Source of the DNA: Pontiella sulfatireligans
GTDB taxonomy: Bacteria; Verrucomicrobiota; Kiritimatiellia; Kiritimatiellales; Pontiellaceae
Assembly (NCBI RefSeq): GCF_900890705.1
Contig: NZ_CAAHFH010000002.1
Span: forward strand, 1,488,001-1,552,000
Direction of reading: 5' to 3'
DNA length: 64,000 nucleotides
Of the stretch, positions 50,335-58,948 are shown in pieces (position 1 is the stretch's first letter; each line of letters opens with the position of its first letter). The position numbers were made by a program, and so were the translations under genes. The notes below the pieces were generated by a model. The model was not told the DNA's origin and did no database searches. It saw only the letters and a program-made list of their open reading frames with translations.

Positions 50335-51777
50335 ATGGGTACAGCTCAACAGGACAAAGTTCCTTTTTATGAAAAATCCGCTCTGGGCGTAGGCGCGCTA
50401 GCCGCCTTCTTCGGCTATGCCGGCGTCAGCATCCTCGCCTATCCCGTGTACAATATGATGCTCGGCGTTAGCGCCGCATGGATCGGAGTCGCCCTGATGA
50501 TCCCCCGCCTGTGGGACGCAATCACCGACCCGGTCATGGGCAAGATTTCCGACAACTTCCACTCGCGCCTCGGCCGACGGAAACCCTTCATTGTTGGCGG
50601 TGCTATTTCCATGGGCATTCTGTTTGCCCTGCTGTGGCATGTCCCCACCGGATGGAGTGATCAGCTCAAGATCACGTATTTCATCGTCATGCAGTTGCTT
50701 TATTTTACCGCCTACACCGTCTTTTCAGTGCCCTACAACGCGCTCACCTACGAAATGACGCCCGACTACAACGAACGAACCCGCGTCATGGCCTTCTGTG
50801 CCTTTTTCCATAAAACCGGAGAACTGCTCGGCGGCTGGATGCTGCCGATCGCCACCGCGCTGGGCATCTGGCTGGTGGCGGACGCCCAGGAACTCAACAT
50901 GTCCGGCGTGCAGGCCATGGGCTGGATCGTCGGCGTCGTCATCATGCTCGGCATTGGCTCTATGCCCGGCCTGATCGTCAAGGAGCGCTTCAAAAAGAAA
51001 ACGCAGGTGCAGCAAAAAGTGAAACTGTGGGACAGCATCAAAGGCTCCTGCTCCAGTCCGGCCTTCCTGATTCTCGTGGCGATCATCGTGCTGAATACGC
51101 TGTCCGGCGTGCTGGCTATGGGCATCGATCAATACCTGCTCGTCTACTTCATGAACAACGGCGACATGGCCGCCGGGCTCATTCAGAAAGGGTTGCTGAC
51201 CTCCGGCTACGGCATCGTCGGCTTCGCCTCCATCCCGGTCATTACCTGGCTCGCCGGGAAATTCGGAAAGAAGGGCTCGCTCTTCTTCGTCTATGGGCTG
51301 ATGGTGTTCGGCGGCATTATGAAATGGTTCATCTTCACCCCCGGCCATCCCATCTTTTATATAGGCAAAGTGGCGATCGATCCGATCATCCTGATCGACC
51401 CCCTGCTCTGCGGCCCTATGTGGGTTGCCGTGAAAATCATGCTGGCTTCGATGATGGCCGACATCTGCGACGAAGATGAACTCAAACATGATCAGCGTCG
51501 CGAAGGCATGTTCAGCGCCGTCTTTTCCTGGATTGAAAAAATGGTGGTTTCCCTCGCCTATCTTGGCACCGGCTTCGCGCTGGCCCTCGCCCACTTCAAT
51601 CCTGAGTTGGGCGGCGCGCAAGCGCCCGAAACCTTCACCCGCATGCGCCTGTTTCTGGCTGGTGCCCCTGCACTAACAGCGATCTTCGCCATCGTTGCCC
51701 TCTTCTTCTATCCCATCACCGCCAAACGGGCAGCGAATACCCGCCAACAACTCGAAGACCGTCGCGGAACCGTCTAA
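50335..51777 (+). CDS. GPH-family (MFS_2) sugar:cation symporter
   Basis: ATG 50335 (GCGAGGATCAAA upstream) gives 480 residues; a start at 50317 lacks an RBS. The protein has about 12 hydrophobic segments, and the loop 2-3 pattern DAITDPVMGKISD...SRLGRRKPF is diagnostic of glycoside-pentoside-hexuronide:cation symporters. The central loop (VKERFKKKTQVQQK) fits the family. It would import mono- or oligosaccharides across the inner membrane, and is the only sugar transporter in the window. TAATG couples it to the hydrolase gene downstream. A dead copy of its 5' end lies at 48312-48506. Confidence 0.93.
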   Translation: MGTAQQDKVPFYEKSALGVGALAAFFGYAGVSILAYPVYNMMLGVSAAWIGVALMIPRLWDAITDPVMGKISDNFHSRLGRRKPFIVGGAISMGILFALLWHVPTGWSDQLKITYFIVMQLLYFTAYTVFSVPYNALTYEMTPDYNERTRVMAFCAFFHKTGELLGGWMLPIATALGIWLVADAQELNMSGVQAMGWIVGVVIMLGIGSMPGLIVKERFKKKTQVQQKVKLWDSIKGSCSSPAFLILVAIIVLNTLSGVLAMGIDQYLLVYFMNNGDMAAGLIQKGLLTSGYGIVGFASIPVITWLAGKFGKKGSLFFVYGLMVFGGIMKWFIFTPGHPIFYIGKVAIDPIILIDPLLCGPMWVAVKIMLASMMADICDEDELKHDQRREGMFSAVFSWIEKMVVSLAYLGTGFALALAHFNPELGGAQAPETFTRMRLFLAGAPALTAIFAIVALFFYPITAKRAANTRQQLEDRRGTV

Positions 51778-53357
51778 TGAAAATACTTTTAAACACCCGC
51801 TTCGCCCAAGGCACTAAGAGCTCCAAGCTTCGTGCACTTCGTGCCTTAGTGTTTAAAACTGCGCTCGCACCGTTCCTGCTAACCGCACCGGTCTTTGCCG
51901 AAGGCGAAGCGTTTGAGCCAACTTCCAAGGCGCAACTGGATGCGTTCTATTCAAAACCCGAACGTGCGGTTTCCATCACGGTTCGAACAAAAGAAAAACT
52001 GCACACCGTCAATCCGGCGTTTCTCGGCATCAACCTCAGCTACTTCAACACGACCGACGACCTCTGGAACAGCTATGGCCTTCAGGCCAAACTCAAGCAG
52101 GCAAACGTCGGAGCCCTGCGCTATCCCGGCGGAGAGGAAACCTCGTTCTTCCATTGGAAGCATCCCGGCGTGAACGGCTACGAAGACTGCTGGGACGATC
52201 CCTCCAAACATGGCATCAGCCCCGGACGCGGGCGTTTTCAAACCAGCTGGGTTGCTCCTGAAAAATGGAATGCCAACAAAAGCTTCATGGACTTCGACGA
52301 GTTCATGGCAACCTGCATCGCGCTCGGTGCCGAACCCATTGTCGGCCTGAACCTCTCGTCCGGAAAAAAACACAACCGCCGCGCCGACGGCATCGCCGAG
52401 GCCCTCGAGTGGATGCGCTGCTGTAAAGAAAAGGGATACAAGGTCAAGTATTGGTTTCTCGACAATGAACCCTGGCACCACGAAGCCGCCCATACCTTTT
52501 CACACAGTGAATACGCCGAGGAAGTGCTCGCCTACGGAAAAGCCATCAAGGCGGAATTCCCCGACGCGAAACTCATCGTCAACCCGACCTCCTCCAGCAA
52601 ACTGCATGCAGACAGCATCACACAATTCATGCAGTGCGCCAGTTCCGTGATCGACTATATCGATGTGCACTGGTACTGGGCATGGGGCAAGGGCTCGCTC
52701 GAACACTGGCTGGCGCACACGCCGCTCACGAACGAAGACAAATGGAAAACCCCAGAGGAAATCCGTACCTATGCCGAAGATATTGCGCTCATACGCGGCG
52801 CCGCGGCCAAGGCAGGGTTTCCAGACATTGGAATTGTTGCGCTGGAATGGAACATTGCCCCGAGCGACTGGAGCCAGACGTTTAATCAATCGCTGATCGC
52901 CGTCATCCAGGCGGAGCTGCTGATGGAGTTTGCGGCAAACAACGTCGAGCTCACCGGCCTCTGGCCGCTCATCTGGCAAACGTCGCGCGAGGTCTGGAGC
53001 GAGCAGGACAGCTTTCCCTCCATCGTTACTTCCGATCCCCCGTTCAACGAAACGCTGTCGTTGCACATGTACCGCATGCTTTCAGGCATTGCTGGAAAAC
53101 AGCTGGTTAAAATCGAAAGCCATCAGGATGATGTCGTGGTGGTCGCCACCGCTGATCTGCTGCTGGTCATCAATAAAAACCCTTTGCGGCGCCGTGTTAC
53201 CGTCAGCCACGATCTTCCAATCCTTGGAAATGCCACCGGTGAAATGGTCGGCATGAAACACCAGATCGTACAAACCATCAAAATCCAAACACTGGAAAAA
53301 CAACTCTGCTTCTTCGCGGAACCTTTTTCCTTCAACGCCATCAGGATCAGCCAATGA
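51777..53357 (+). CDS. Secreted GH-A-like glycoside hydrolase (GH51/GH39-like)
   Basis: This 526-residue protein has a TIM-barrel with ALRYPGGEE, candidate acid/base Glu in WFLDNEPWH (about E231), HWYWAWG, and candidate nucleophile Glu in VALEWNIAPS (about E357). A small C-terminal beta-domain follows. The family is GH51/GH39-like; exact assignment is uncertain. The N-terminus is odd: residues 4-27 are encoded by an inverted repeat, and the hydrophobic segment (ALAPFLLTAPVFA) comes after it. An in-frame GTG at 51849, after the repeat, could be the older start. It overlaps the symporter stop by 1 bp and the sulfatase start by 4 bp. Confidence 0.82.
   Translation: MKILLNTRFAQGTKSSKLRALRALVFKTALAPFLLTAPVFAEGEAFEPTSKAQLDAFYSKPERAVSITVRTKEKLHTVNPAFLGINLSYFNTTDDLWNSYGLQAKLKQANVGALRYPGGEETSFFHWKHPGVNGYEDCWDDPSKHGISPGRGRFQTSWVAPEKWNANKSFMDFDEFMATCIALGAEPIVGLNLSSGKKHNRRADGIAEALEWMRCCKEKGYKVKYWFLDNEPWHHEAAHTFSHSEYAEEVLAYGKAIKAEFPDAKLIVNPTSSSKLHADSITQFMQCASSVIDYIDVHWYWAWGKGSLEHWLAHTPLTNEDKWKTPEEIRTYAEDIALIRGAAAKAGFPDIGIVALEWNIAPSDWSQTFNQSLIAVIQAELLMEFAANNVELTGLWPLIWQTSREVWSEQDSFPSIVTSDPPFNETLSLHMYRMLSGIAGKQLVKIESHQDDVVVVATADLLLVINKNPLRRRVTVSHDLPILGNATGEMVGMKHQIVQTIKIQTLEKQLCFFAEPFSFNAIRISQ
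51787..51858. repeat. Iterated-word inverted repeat inside a signal-peptide region
   Basis: The ends TTTTAAACAC (51787-51796) and GTGTTTAAAA (51849-51858) are perfect inverses. Between them are related words such as AAGGCACTAAGAGC and, inverted, AAGGCACGAAGTGC. The whole element is 72 bp, exactly 24 codons, and keeps the frame of the hydrolase gene. Confidence 0.75.
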
Positions 53358-54934
53358 ACCGAAGAAACTTCCTTGCAACATCAGCCGCCGCGACCGTCCT
53401 TCCAACCCTGGGCTTGTCCGCCGAAGCCTTGGCGAAGGCGGAAAAACCGGCACAGCCGAAAAACATCCTCTTCATCTTCATGGAAGACATGGGCCGTCAG
53501 ATTGGCCCGTACGGGGACTCGACCGCTCCGACGCCGCGCCTCGACGCCCTCGCCAAGCAAGGCGTCGTTTTCGAAAACACCCACTGCACACAACCCACCT
53601 GCAGCCCCTCCCGCTCCAGCATCTTTTCCGGCCTCTACCCGCACCAGAGCGGCCACATGGGTCTCGCCAAGTCCGGCGGCTTCCATTTCAAAAAAGGAAT
53701 TGAACCCTTCCTGAAACAACTCAAGGAGCAGCACTACTACACCGGCCGCTCCTACAAAATCCACGTCGATCCCGAACAAACCATCCAGCAATATTTCGAC
53801 AAAAACTATGATTTTCAGCGCTTCAAAAAGGACGGCACCAACACGCACGACCACCGGCAGGCGTTGAAATACATGGAAGATTTCCTTTCCGGCCACAAAG
53901 AAGGGCAGCCTTTCTTCTACATGGCCCAGACCTCCGACACGCACCGCAGCTTCGTCCAAAAAAACCTGATCAATGAACCGTTCCAATCATTGGAAGGCTA
54001 CAAGAAAATGACGAAGGAATCCGTCTCGCCTCTTCCAGCCTTTGGAAAAGACATCGACTTCAAGTTTGCGCAGGATGTGGCCGACTACTACAACGCCATC
54101 CAGCGCGTCGACGCCTTCGCCGGCGGCTGCCTCGACCTGCTCGAAAAGCACGGGCTGGCCAACGATACCGTCGTTATCTTTTCCGCCGACCACGGCCCCT
54201 GCTACGGACGCGGCAAGCTGTCGTTGCACGACTTCGGCACCCACGTCCCGTTCATCGTCCGCTGGCCCGGCAGCACGCGCAACGGGCAGCGATCGACCGC
54301 GCTCGTTTCGCTGATTGATCTGCCCTCCACCTTTGTGCGGATCGCCGGAGCGGAAATCCCTGCGCACTACCAAGGCAAGTCCATCGAACCGCTTCTGATG
54401 GACTCCAAGGCCGACGCAGACTTCCGCGACCGGCTGTTCACGGAATACACCACGCACTGCCCAATCGACGACTACGCCCCGACCAGAGCCGTTCAGGCCC
54501 AACGCTACAAACTGGTTCACCACCTGCTCGCCGGACAAATTGAATATCCGGCCGACGGCGTGCATGCCGAAGGCTGCCCCGATGTCTGGGCCGCGCTCAA
54601 ATCACCGAAGGGAACCGTAGCCAGGACAACCTACGACGAATTCGTCAATCCCCCCGAGTTCCAGCTCTATGACCGACAGGCCGATCCCGACGAACACAAC
54701 AACCTCGCCGCCAATCCTGAATACGCCGAAGTCCTGAAGAAACTGAAGGCCGAACTCATGCGATGGCGCAAAGAAACCAAAGATCCTTTCCTCAACGAGG
54801 ACTACACCACGCGCTTCACCCAACAGACCATCGACCACCAGAAAAAAGTGGAGCAATGGGAAGCCGACAACCCTGGAAAGAGCGTCTGGAACACCCCCGT
54901 CATCCGCCCCGACCTAGGAAGCTTTATCCAATAA
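53354..54934 (+). CDS. Sulfatase, sulfamidase-like, Tat-exported
   Basis: This 526-residue protein begins with a twin-arginine signal (NRRNFLATSAAATVLP). The metal site is FMEDMGRQIG (Glu-Asp), Cys83 lies in CSPSR, and FSADHGPCYGRGK and HVPFIVRWPG follow. It is in the same branch as the 42480 protein. Tat export implies folding in the cytoplasm, which would let formylglycine be made before export. It ends the symporter-hydrolase-sulfatase operon. Two perfect TTCCA-N5-TGGAA palindromes lie in it (53981, 54033). Confidence 0.92.
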   Translation: MNRRNFLATSAAATVLPTLGLSAEALAKAEKPAQPKNILFIFMEDMGRQIGPYGDSTAPTPRLDALAKQGVVFENTHCTQPTCSPSRSSIFSGLYPHQSGHMGLAKSGGFHFKKGIEPFLKQLKEQHYYTGRSYKIHVDPEQTIQQYFDKNYDFQRFKKDGTNTHDHRQALKYMEDFLSGHKEGQPFFYMAQTSDTHRSFVQKNLINEPFQSLEGYKKMTKESVSPLPAFGKDIDFKFAQDVADYYNAIQRVDAFAGGCLDLLEKHGLANDTVVIFSADHGPCYGRGKLSLHDFGTHVPFIVRWPGSTRNGQRSTALVSLIDLPSTFVRIAGAEIPAHYQGKSIEPLLMDSKADADFRDRLFTEYTTHCPIDDYAPTRAVQAQRYKLVHHLLAGQIEYPADGVHAEGCPDVWAALKSPKGTVARTTYDEFVNPPEFQLYDRQADPDEHNNLAANPEYAEVLKKLKAELMRWRKETKDPFLNEDYTTRFTQQTIDHQKKVEQWEADNPGKSVWNTPVIRPDLGSFIQ

Positions 54935-55103
54935 TCTTTGCAGGTGATTTCCTTCTCGAAAATTATGAGCTGATTATGAGATATTGCTACGTGTAGATGC
55001 AGAGCATTGCATAGGATCGCATGGCTCTGGATTTTGAAGTGATGCGCTACAGATAAAGGCTTAACGGGATTGCGCAGGCTTGCAATTTGAACTCTCCGGC
55101 TGA

Positions 55104-55148
55104 CTGTCACGCTGGAAGTTGCGAGTTCGAGTCTCGTCACTCTCCCCA
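55104..55148 (+). other. 3' half of a tRNA-Asp-like gene (possible attachment site)
   Basis: The sequence runs from an anticodon loop CTGTCAC (GTC anticodon), through stem GCTGG and variable AAGTT, to the T arm GCGAG-TTCGAGT-CTCGT. It ends with acceptor CACTCTC and CCCA. The matching 5' half is absent: upstream bases do not form the acceptor or D arm. Such 3' halves are typical of the far end of elements that integrate in tRNA genes. Nothing else is recognised in 54935-55174. Confidence 0.65.
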
Positions 55149-55174
55149 TAAGCCCGAACTGTACCGCCGTCGGA

Positions 55175-56293
55175 TTAGCCGTCGCTCAAGGCTAAATCAA
55201 GCACCTCTTTGATTTGGCGTTTGCGCGTTTCGATGCTTTCGCATAGGCGGAACTGCACCTGGGCACGCTGGAGGTTTTGCTCCGGCGTCTTCACCTTGAA
55301 ATAGCGGTTTCCGGCGAGGAAATCCTGGAAAAACCGGAGGCCGAGTTCGAAGGTGATCAAGCGGATCGAATCGTACAGGAAGTCCTTGTCGCTGCCGGTC
55401 AGGAAGTCCTTGGCCTGGGCAATGTATCCACGCACGAACGCCTCGCACAAATCCAGATCGAACACTACTTTGCCCAGCTCAGTGGTTTCCTCTCCCGCCC
55501 GGTTGCACAACGAGCGCAACGCATCGCCGAAATCGTAATGAATAAGGCCGGGCTTGGCGGTGTCCAGATCGATGATGGCGGTGCCCTTCCCCGTATCGTC
55601 GTCAATCATGATGTTGCTGATCTTCGGGTCGCCATGGATCAGCCGCAGCTGCAGTTCACCAGCATCCAGCGCGTTCTGCAATACAAAGGCAAACTCACGG
55701 CGCTCCTCGACAAAGCGCTGGAGGTTGCGCACCTCCATGGAGCTTTCAACCAGATCTTTCGCCTCGGGGGTTTTGATGGCTTCATCGTATTGAGCCAGAT
55801 AGCCCGGCGTCTCGTGGAACCCCGGCAAGGTGTCGCGCAAACTCAGCGGATTCATGCTCGAAACCAGCCGATGGAACTGGCCGAGCACAGTGCCGATTTC
55901 AAAGGCGTGCTCTGCACTCTGAGCAATCTCATACGATGTTGCCGAAGCAATCAGCGTCAGCGCCCGCCAAAACCCGCCTTCTTCATCGATGTAAAAATCC
56001 TGTCCATCGCGACAGGGAACAATGCGCGGAAGCTGCCAGATGCGGTCGGCGGTTGGACTTTCCACCTGCAGCTGCTTATGGCAGTGATTGGTGAGAATGC
56101 TCATGTTTTCCATGATCCATTCGGGATTGGCAAATACGTGACCGTTCACACGTTGGACAATGATGCGCTCTTCCGAAAAATGGGTGCGAAACACGGCCAG
56201 ATAAGTGTCGTTCACATTGCCGCTGCCGGTCGGACGAATACTCGCCAACAAACCTGACACTTCGAATTGTTCTGCAATCTTGGCTGGCTTCAT
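55175..56293 (-). CDS. NahK-like sugar kinase (APH fold)
   Basis: This 372-residue cytoplasmic protein has an aminoglycoside-phosphotransferase fold: N-lobe GSGNVNDTYLA and QRVN, catalytic loop HGDPKISNIMID, and metal motif IDLDTAKPG followed by YDFGDALRS. Kinases of this type include N-acetylhexosamine 1-kinase. With an epimerase, GH20 and GH109 nearby, phosphorylation of GalNAc or GlcNAc at C1 is the best guess. It is the last gene of the operon and paralogous to the 58949 protein. Confidence 0.8.
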   Translation of the reverse strand: MKPAKIAEQFEVSGLLASIRPTGSGNVNDTYLAVFRTHFSEERIIVQRVNGHVFANPEWIMENMSILTNHCHKQLQVESPTADRIWQLPRIVPCRDGQDFYIDEEGGFWRALTLIASATSYEIAQSAEHAFEIGTVLGQFHRLVSSMNPLSLRDTLPGFHETPGYLAQYDEAIKTPEAKDLVESSMEVRNLQRFVEERREFAFVLQNALDAGELQLRLIHGDPKISNIMIDDDTGKGTAIIDLDTAKPGLIHYDFGDALRSLCNRAGEETTELGKVVFDLDLCEAFVRGYIAQAKDFLTGSDKDFLYDSIRLITFELGLRFFQDFLAGNRYFKVKTPEQNLQRAQVQFRLCESIETRKRQIKEVLDLALSDG

Positions 56294-56375
56294 AGAATCA
56301 CTTCCCCTTGCTTGGGATTATTCGTTTACTCAAAAATGATCGTTCCGTGCAATCTTTCGACGAAGTTCGCTGCCG

Positions 56376-57911
56376 TCACTGGACAAACGGCTTGAGCTCG
56401 TTGCCGGTGGAATCGACAGGATAGCACGCATTTTCGGCTTCGAGCTGCCGGGCCATCGCGGTAATCATCTGTTCCATTTTTTCAGGATGTTGCGCGGCCA
56501 GGTTTTCGTTTTCGAAGGGATCGGACTTGAGGTTGAACAGTTCGTGCTTGGAATCACTCTTGCCGTCAGGGCTGTAGTCATAGACCACTTTCCAATCCCC
56601 GGAGCGGTAGCTGGTGAAATAGGTGCTCCGGTGCGGACCGTGCGGGAAATGCATTAGAAAGACATCCGGGCGCGAAGGATTGGTTTTCCCCGAAAGCTGC
56701 ATGGCCAGATCGACGCCATCAACCACATGGCCCGCCGGGTCTTCCACCCCGGCCAGCGCGAGGATGGTGGGATAAAGATCCATGACCGTTCCGAGCTGCG
56801 CCTGGATCGCGCCGCGGGCAATCGGCAGTTTTTTCTGCCATTTGTTCGTCGGATCAGGCTTCGCCCATGCCGCGATAAACGGAACGCGCATGCCCCCTTC
56901 ATAATGAGAACCTTTCTTTCCGCGCAACGGTGCGGACGAGGTGTGGCCATATTTATCGCCGAGCGGGGCATCCGACCCGTTATCCCCCAGAAAAACCACG
57001 AGTGTTTCCTCAGCCACACCGAGTTTTTCAAGCTGATCGAGAATGTCGCCGAGTGATTTGTCCATGCCCTCCACCAAGGTGGCATAATTTTCCGCCGGTT
57101 TACCTTTATCGGAATTTGCGTAGTTGGCGGCATAACGCGGATCTGGATTGAAGGGAGCATGCAATGCATAGTGCGCCATATGGAGGAAGAAGGGTTTCTT
57201 TTCTGCCACCGTTTTGGCCAGCAGCGCATTGGCTTCGAGCGTCAGAGCCTCCGTCAGAAAGGTTTCGGTATCATAATATTTTTCGAGGTGCGGCACATTA
57301 TGGGTCATTCCACCCTTACCCTCGTTGAACTTCGGATGGTTCCCGTAGTGATCAGAAGCATAGTAGCTTTTTGGCCGCCCCCACGATGCGCCGCCCACAT
57401 TGACATCAAACCCCACATTCAGCGGATCGCTGCCCACTTCCTTCAAGGGACCGAAGTGCGCCTTGCCAATGTGTATGGTGCGATAGCCGTTCGCGGAAAG
57501 GACGCGCGGCAAGGTGACCTCGTCTTTTTTAATGCCGGTCCAGTTCCATTCCGGCGGGCCGTACTTCCCCTTGTTGTTGGTGGATGGATTGATCCATGTC
57601 GTCGTGCCATGGCGTGTGGCGTTCTGCCCGGTCATGATTGAGGCGCGGGTTGGAGAACACACGCTTTGCGCGCAAAAGTTATTGAATCGAATGCCCAGGT
57701 CAGCGAGGCGTTGCATGCTCGGCGTGCGATACCAGTCGTTCAGCGGATACCGTTTCGGCGCACCGGCTTCATCCGTGAGGAACGGCACCGAGGTGTCCAT
57801 CACCCCCATGTCATCGACCAGAAAAACGATCACGTTGGGCCGGTCTGCCCAAGTGATTCCCAACAGGGAAACTAATACCGTAAAAATCCATAGTCCGTTT
57901 TTCTTTTTCAT
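56376..57911 (-). CDS. Sulfatase (S1)
   Basis: ATG 57911 (AGGGGATGCGGATT upstream) gives 511 residues with a signal peptide (to ...GITWA). FLVDDMGVMD has the metal Asp pair and Cys85 lies in CSPTR. HIGKAHFG, FLGDNGSDAPLGDKYGH and HYEGGMRVPFIAAW follow. It is an S1 arylsulfatase-like enzyme. It is placed between epimerase and kinase genes, so its substrate is probably a sulfated hexosamine-containing glycan. Confidence 0.92.
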   Translation of the reverse strand: MKKKNGLWIFTVLVSLLGITWADRPNVIVFLVDDMGVMDTSVPFLTDEAGAPKRYPLNDWYRTPSMQRLADLGIRFNNFCAQSVCSPTRASIMTGQNATRHGTTTWINPSTNNKGKYGPPEWNWTGIKKDEVTLPRVLSANGYRTIHIGKAHFGPLKEVGSDPLNVGFDVNVGGASWGRPKSYYASDHYGNHPKFNEGKGGMTHNVPHLEKYYDTETFLTEALTLEANALLAKTVAEKKPFFLHMAHYALHAPFNPDPRYAANYANSDKGKPAENYATLVEGMDKSLGDILDQLEKLGVAEETLVVFLGDNGSDAPLGDKYGHTSSAPLRGKKGSHYEGGMRVPFIAAWAKPDPTNKWQKKLPIARGAIQAQLGTVMDLYPTILALAGVEDPAGHVVDGVDLAMQLSGKTNPSRPDVFLMHFPHGPHRSTYFTSYRSGDWKVVYDYSPDGKSDSKHELFNLKSDPFENENLAAQHPEKMEQMITAMARQLEAENACYPVDSTGNELKPFVQ

Positions 57912-57924
57912 AATCCGCATCCCC

Positions 57925-58839
57925 TTACCTGTTCAAGAAAAAGTCGATGGTCGCCTTCAGGCCTTCGTCAAAACTGGACGTCGGCTCGAACCCGGCCGAC
58001 GTGATCTTTTCGACCGACGCCATGGAATGCTTAACATCGCCCGCGCGCTCGGGTGCATATTCAATCTTCGACGACGACCCGGTCAGTTCGATGATCTTTT
58101 TCGCGAGGTCGTTGACCGTTAGGCGGCCGCCGTAGGCGACGTTGAAGAAGCCCGGCGCGGTTTCGTTCATCGCCAGGAAGACGTTTGCGGCCACGATGTC
58201 CTTGACATAGATAAAGTCGCGCGTCTGCTCACCGTCGCCAAAGATGGTGATGGTTTCGCCCTTGGCCGCTTTGTCGATAAAGATCGGCACGGCGGCGGCA
58301 TAGGCGCTGCCCGGATCCTGGCGGGGGCCGAACACGTTGAAGTAGCGCATGACGCCGGTGGCCAGCTTGCCCTCGCGGGTGAACATGTCGCAGTAGTATT
58401 CACCATCGAGCTTGGTGATGGCGTACGGGCTCTTCGGCTCCGGCAGCATGGTTTCAATCTTTGGAACCACGGGGTTGTCGCCATAGTTGGCGGCCGAGCT
58501 GGAAAAACACATTTTCTTTACGCCGGCCTTGGCGGCTTCTTCCAGCACAATCAGTGTTCCAGTGGTGTTGATCTCAACGCACTCGACCGGCTTGTCCATC
58601 GACTCCGGCACGCTGATCATCGCCGCCATATGGAAGATGTAGTCCACCCCCTCGACGGCTTTCTTCACCGCCTCGCGGTCGGTGATCGAGCCCTCGATGA
58701 ACTCGTGCTCCAATCCCTGGAGGTTTTCGCGGTAGCCGCTGCGCAGGTTGTCGAGCACCCGCACCTCCGCCTTCCCCTGGAAATGCTCAACAATATGGCT
58801 ACCGATAAATCCGGCCCCGCCGGTTACTAAAACTCTCAT
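57925..58839 (-). CDS. NAD-dependent nucleotide-sugar epimerase (UDP-glucose/GalNAc 4-epimerase-like)
   Basis: This 304-residue protein has the Rossmann motif GGAGFIGSH, the Ser of SSSAANYG and the YxxxK pair in SPYAITKLDGEYY. GDGEQTRDFIYVKDI is typical of extended short-chain dehydrogenases acting on nucleotide sugars. It probably interconverts UDP-Gal(NAc) and UDP-Glc(NAc), linking the two kinases to central metabolism. Sequence alone does not separate the two substrates. It is cytoplasmic. Confidence 0.85.
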   Translation of the reverse strand: MRVLVTGGAGFIGSHIVEHFQGKAEVRVLDNLRSGYRENLQGLEHEFIEGSITDREAVKKAVEGVDYIFHMAAMISVPESMDKPVECVEINTTGTLIVLEEAAKAGVKKMCFSSSAANYGDNPVVPKIETMLPEPKSPYAITKLDGEYYCDMFTREGKLATGVMRYFNVFGPRQDPGSAYAAAVPIFIDKAAKGETITIFGDGEQTRDFIYVKDIVAANVFLAMNETAPGFFNVAYGGRLTVNDLAKKIIELTGSSSKIEYAPERAGDVKHSMASVEKITSAGFEPTSSFDEGLKATIDFFLNR

Positions 58840-58866
58840 GCCTGATTCTCCAAACTATTGATTATT

Positions 58867-58940
58867 AACCACGGAAGACACCGAATACACTGAAATTAAC
58901 AGCTGCCGGCAGTTCCGTGTATTCAGTGTATTCCGTGGTT
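58867..58940. repeat. Iterated-word inverted repeat (ACACGGAA type)
   Basis: The 28-nt arms 58867-58894 and 58913-58940 are inverse copies with three mismatches. Each arm is three 9-nt words (ACCACGGAA, GACACCGAA, TACACTGAA and relatives). The 18-nt loop is itself nearly palindromic (CTGCCGGCAG). It fills the gap between the second kinase gene and the epimerase gene. Confidence 0.85.
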
Positions 58941-58948
58941 CCATTTAT

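Noticed and set aside
50725..51621. Minus-strand frame of 298 codons opposite the symporter
   Set aside because: The His/Asp/Gly-rich translation is a reverse reading of transmembrane codons. The symporter on the other strand is unambiguous.
54802..55149. Minus-strand frame beginning GRVTRLELATSSVT
   Set aside because: This is the well-known spurious antisense reading of a tRNA 3' end; it helped identify the tRNA-Asp-like fragment.
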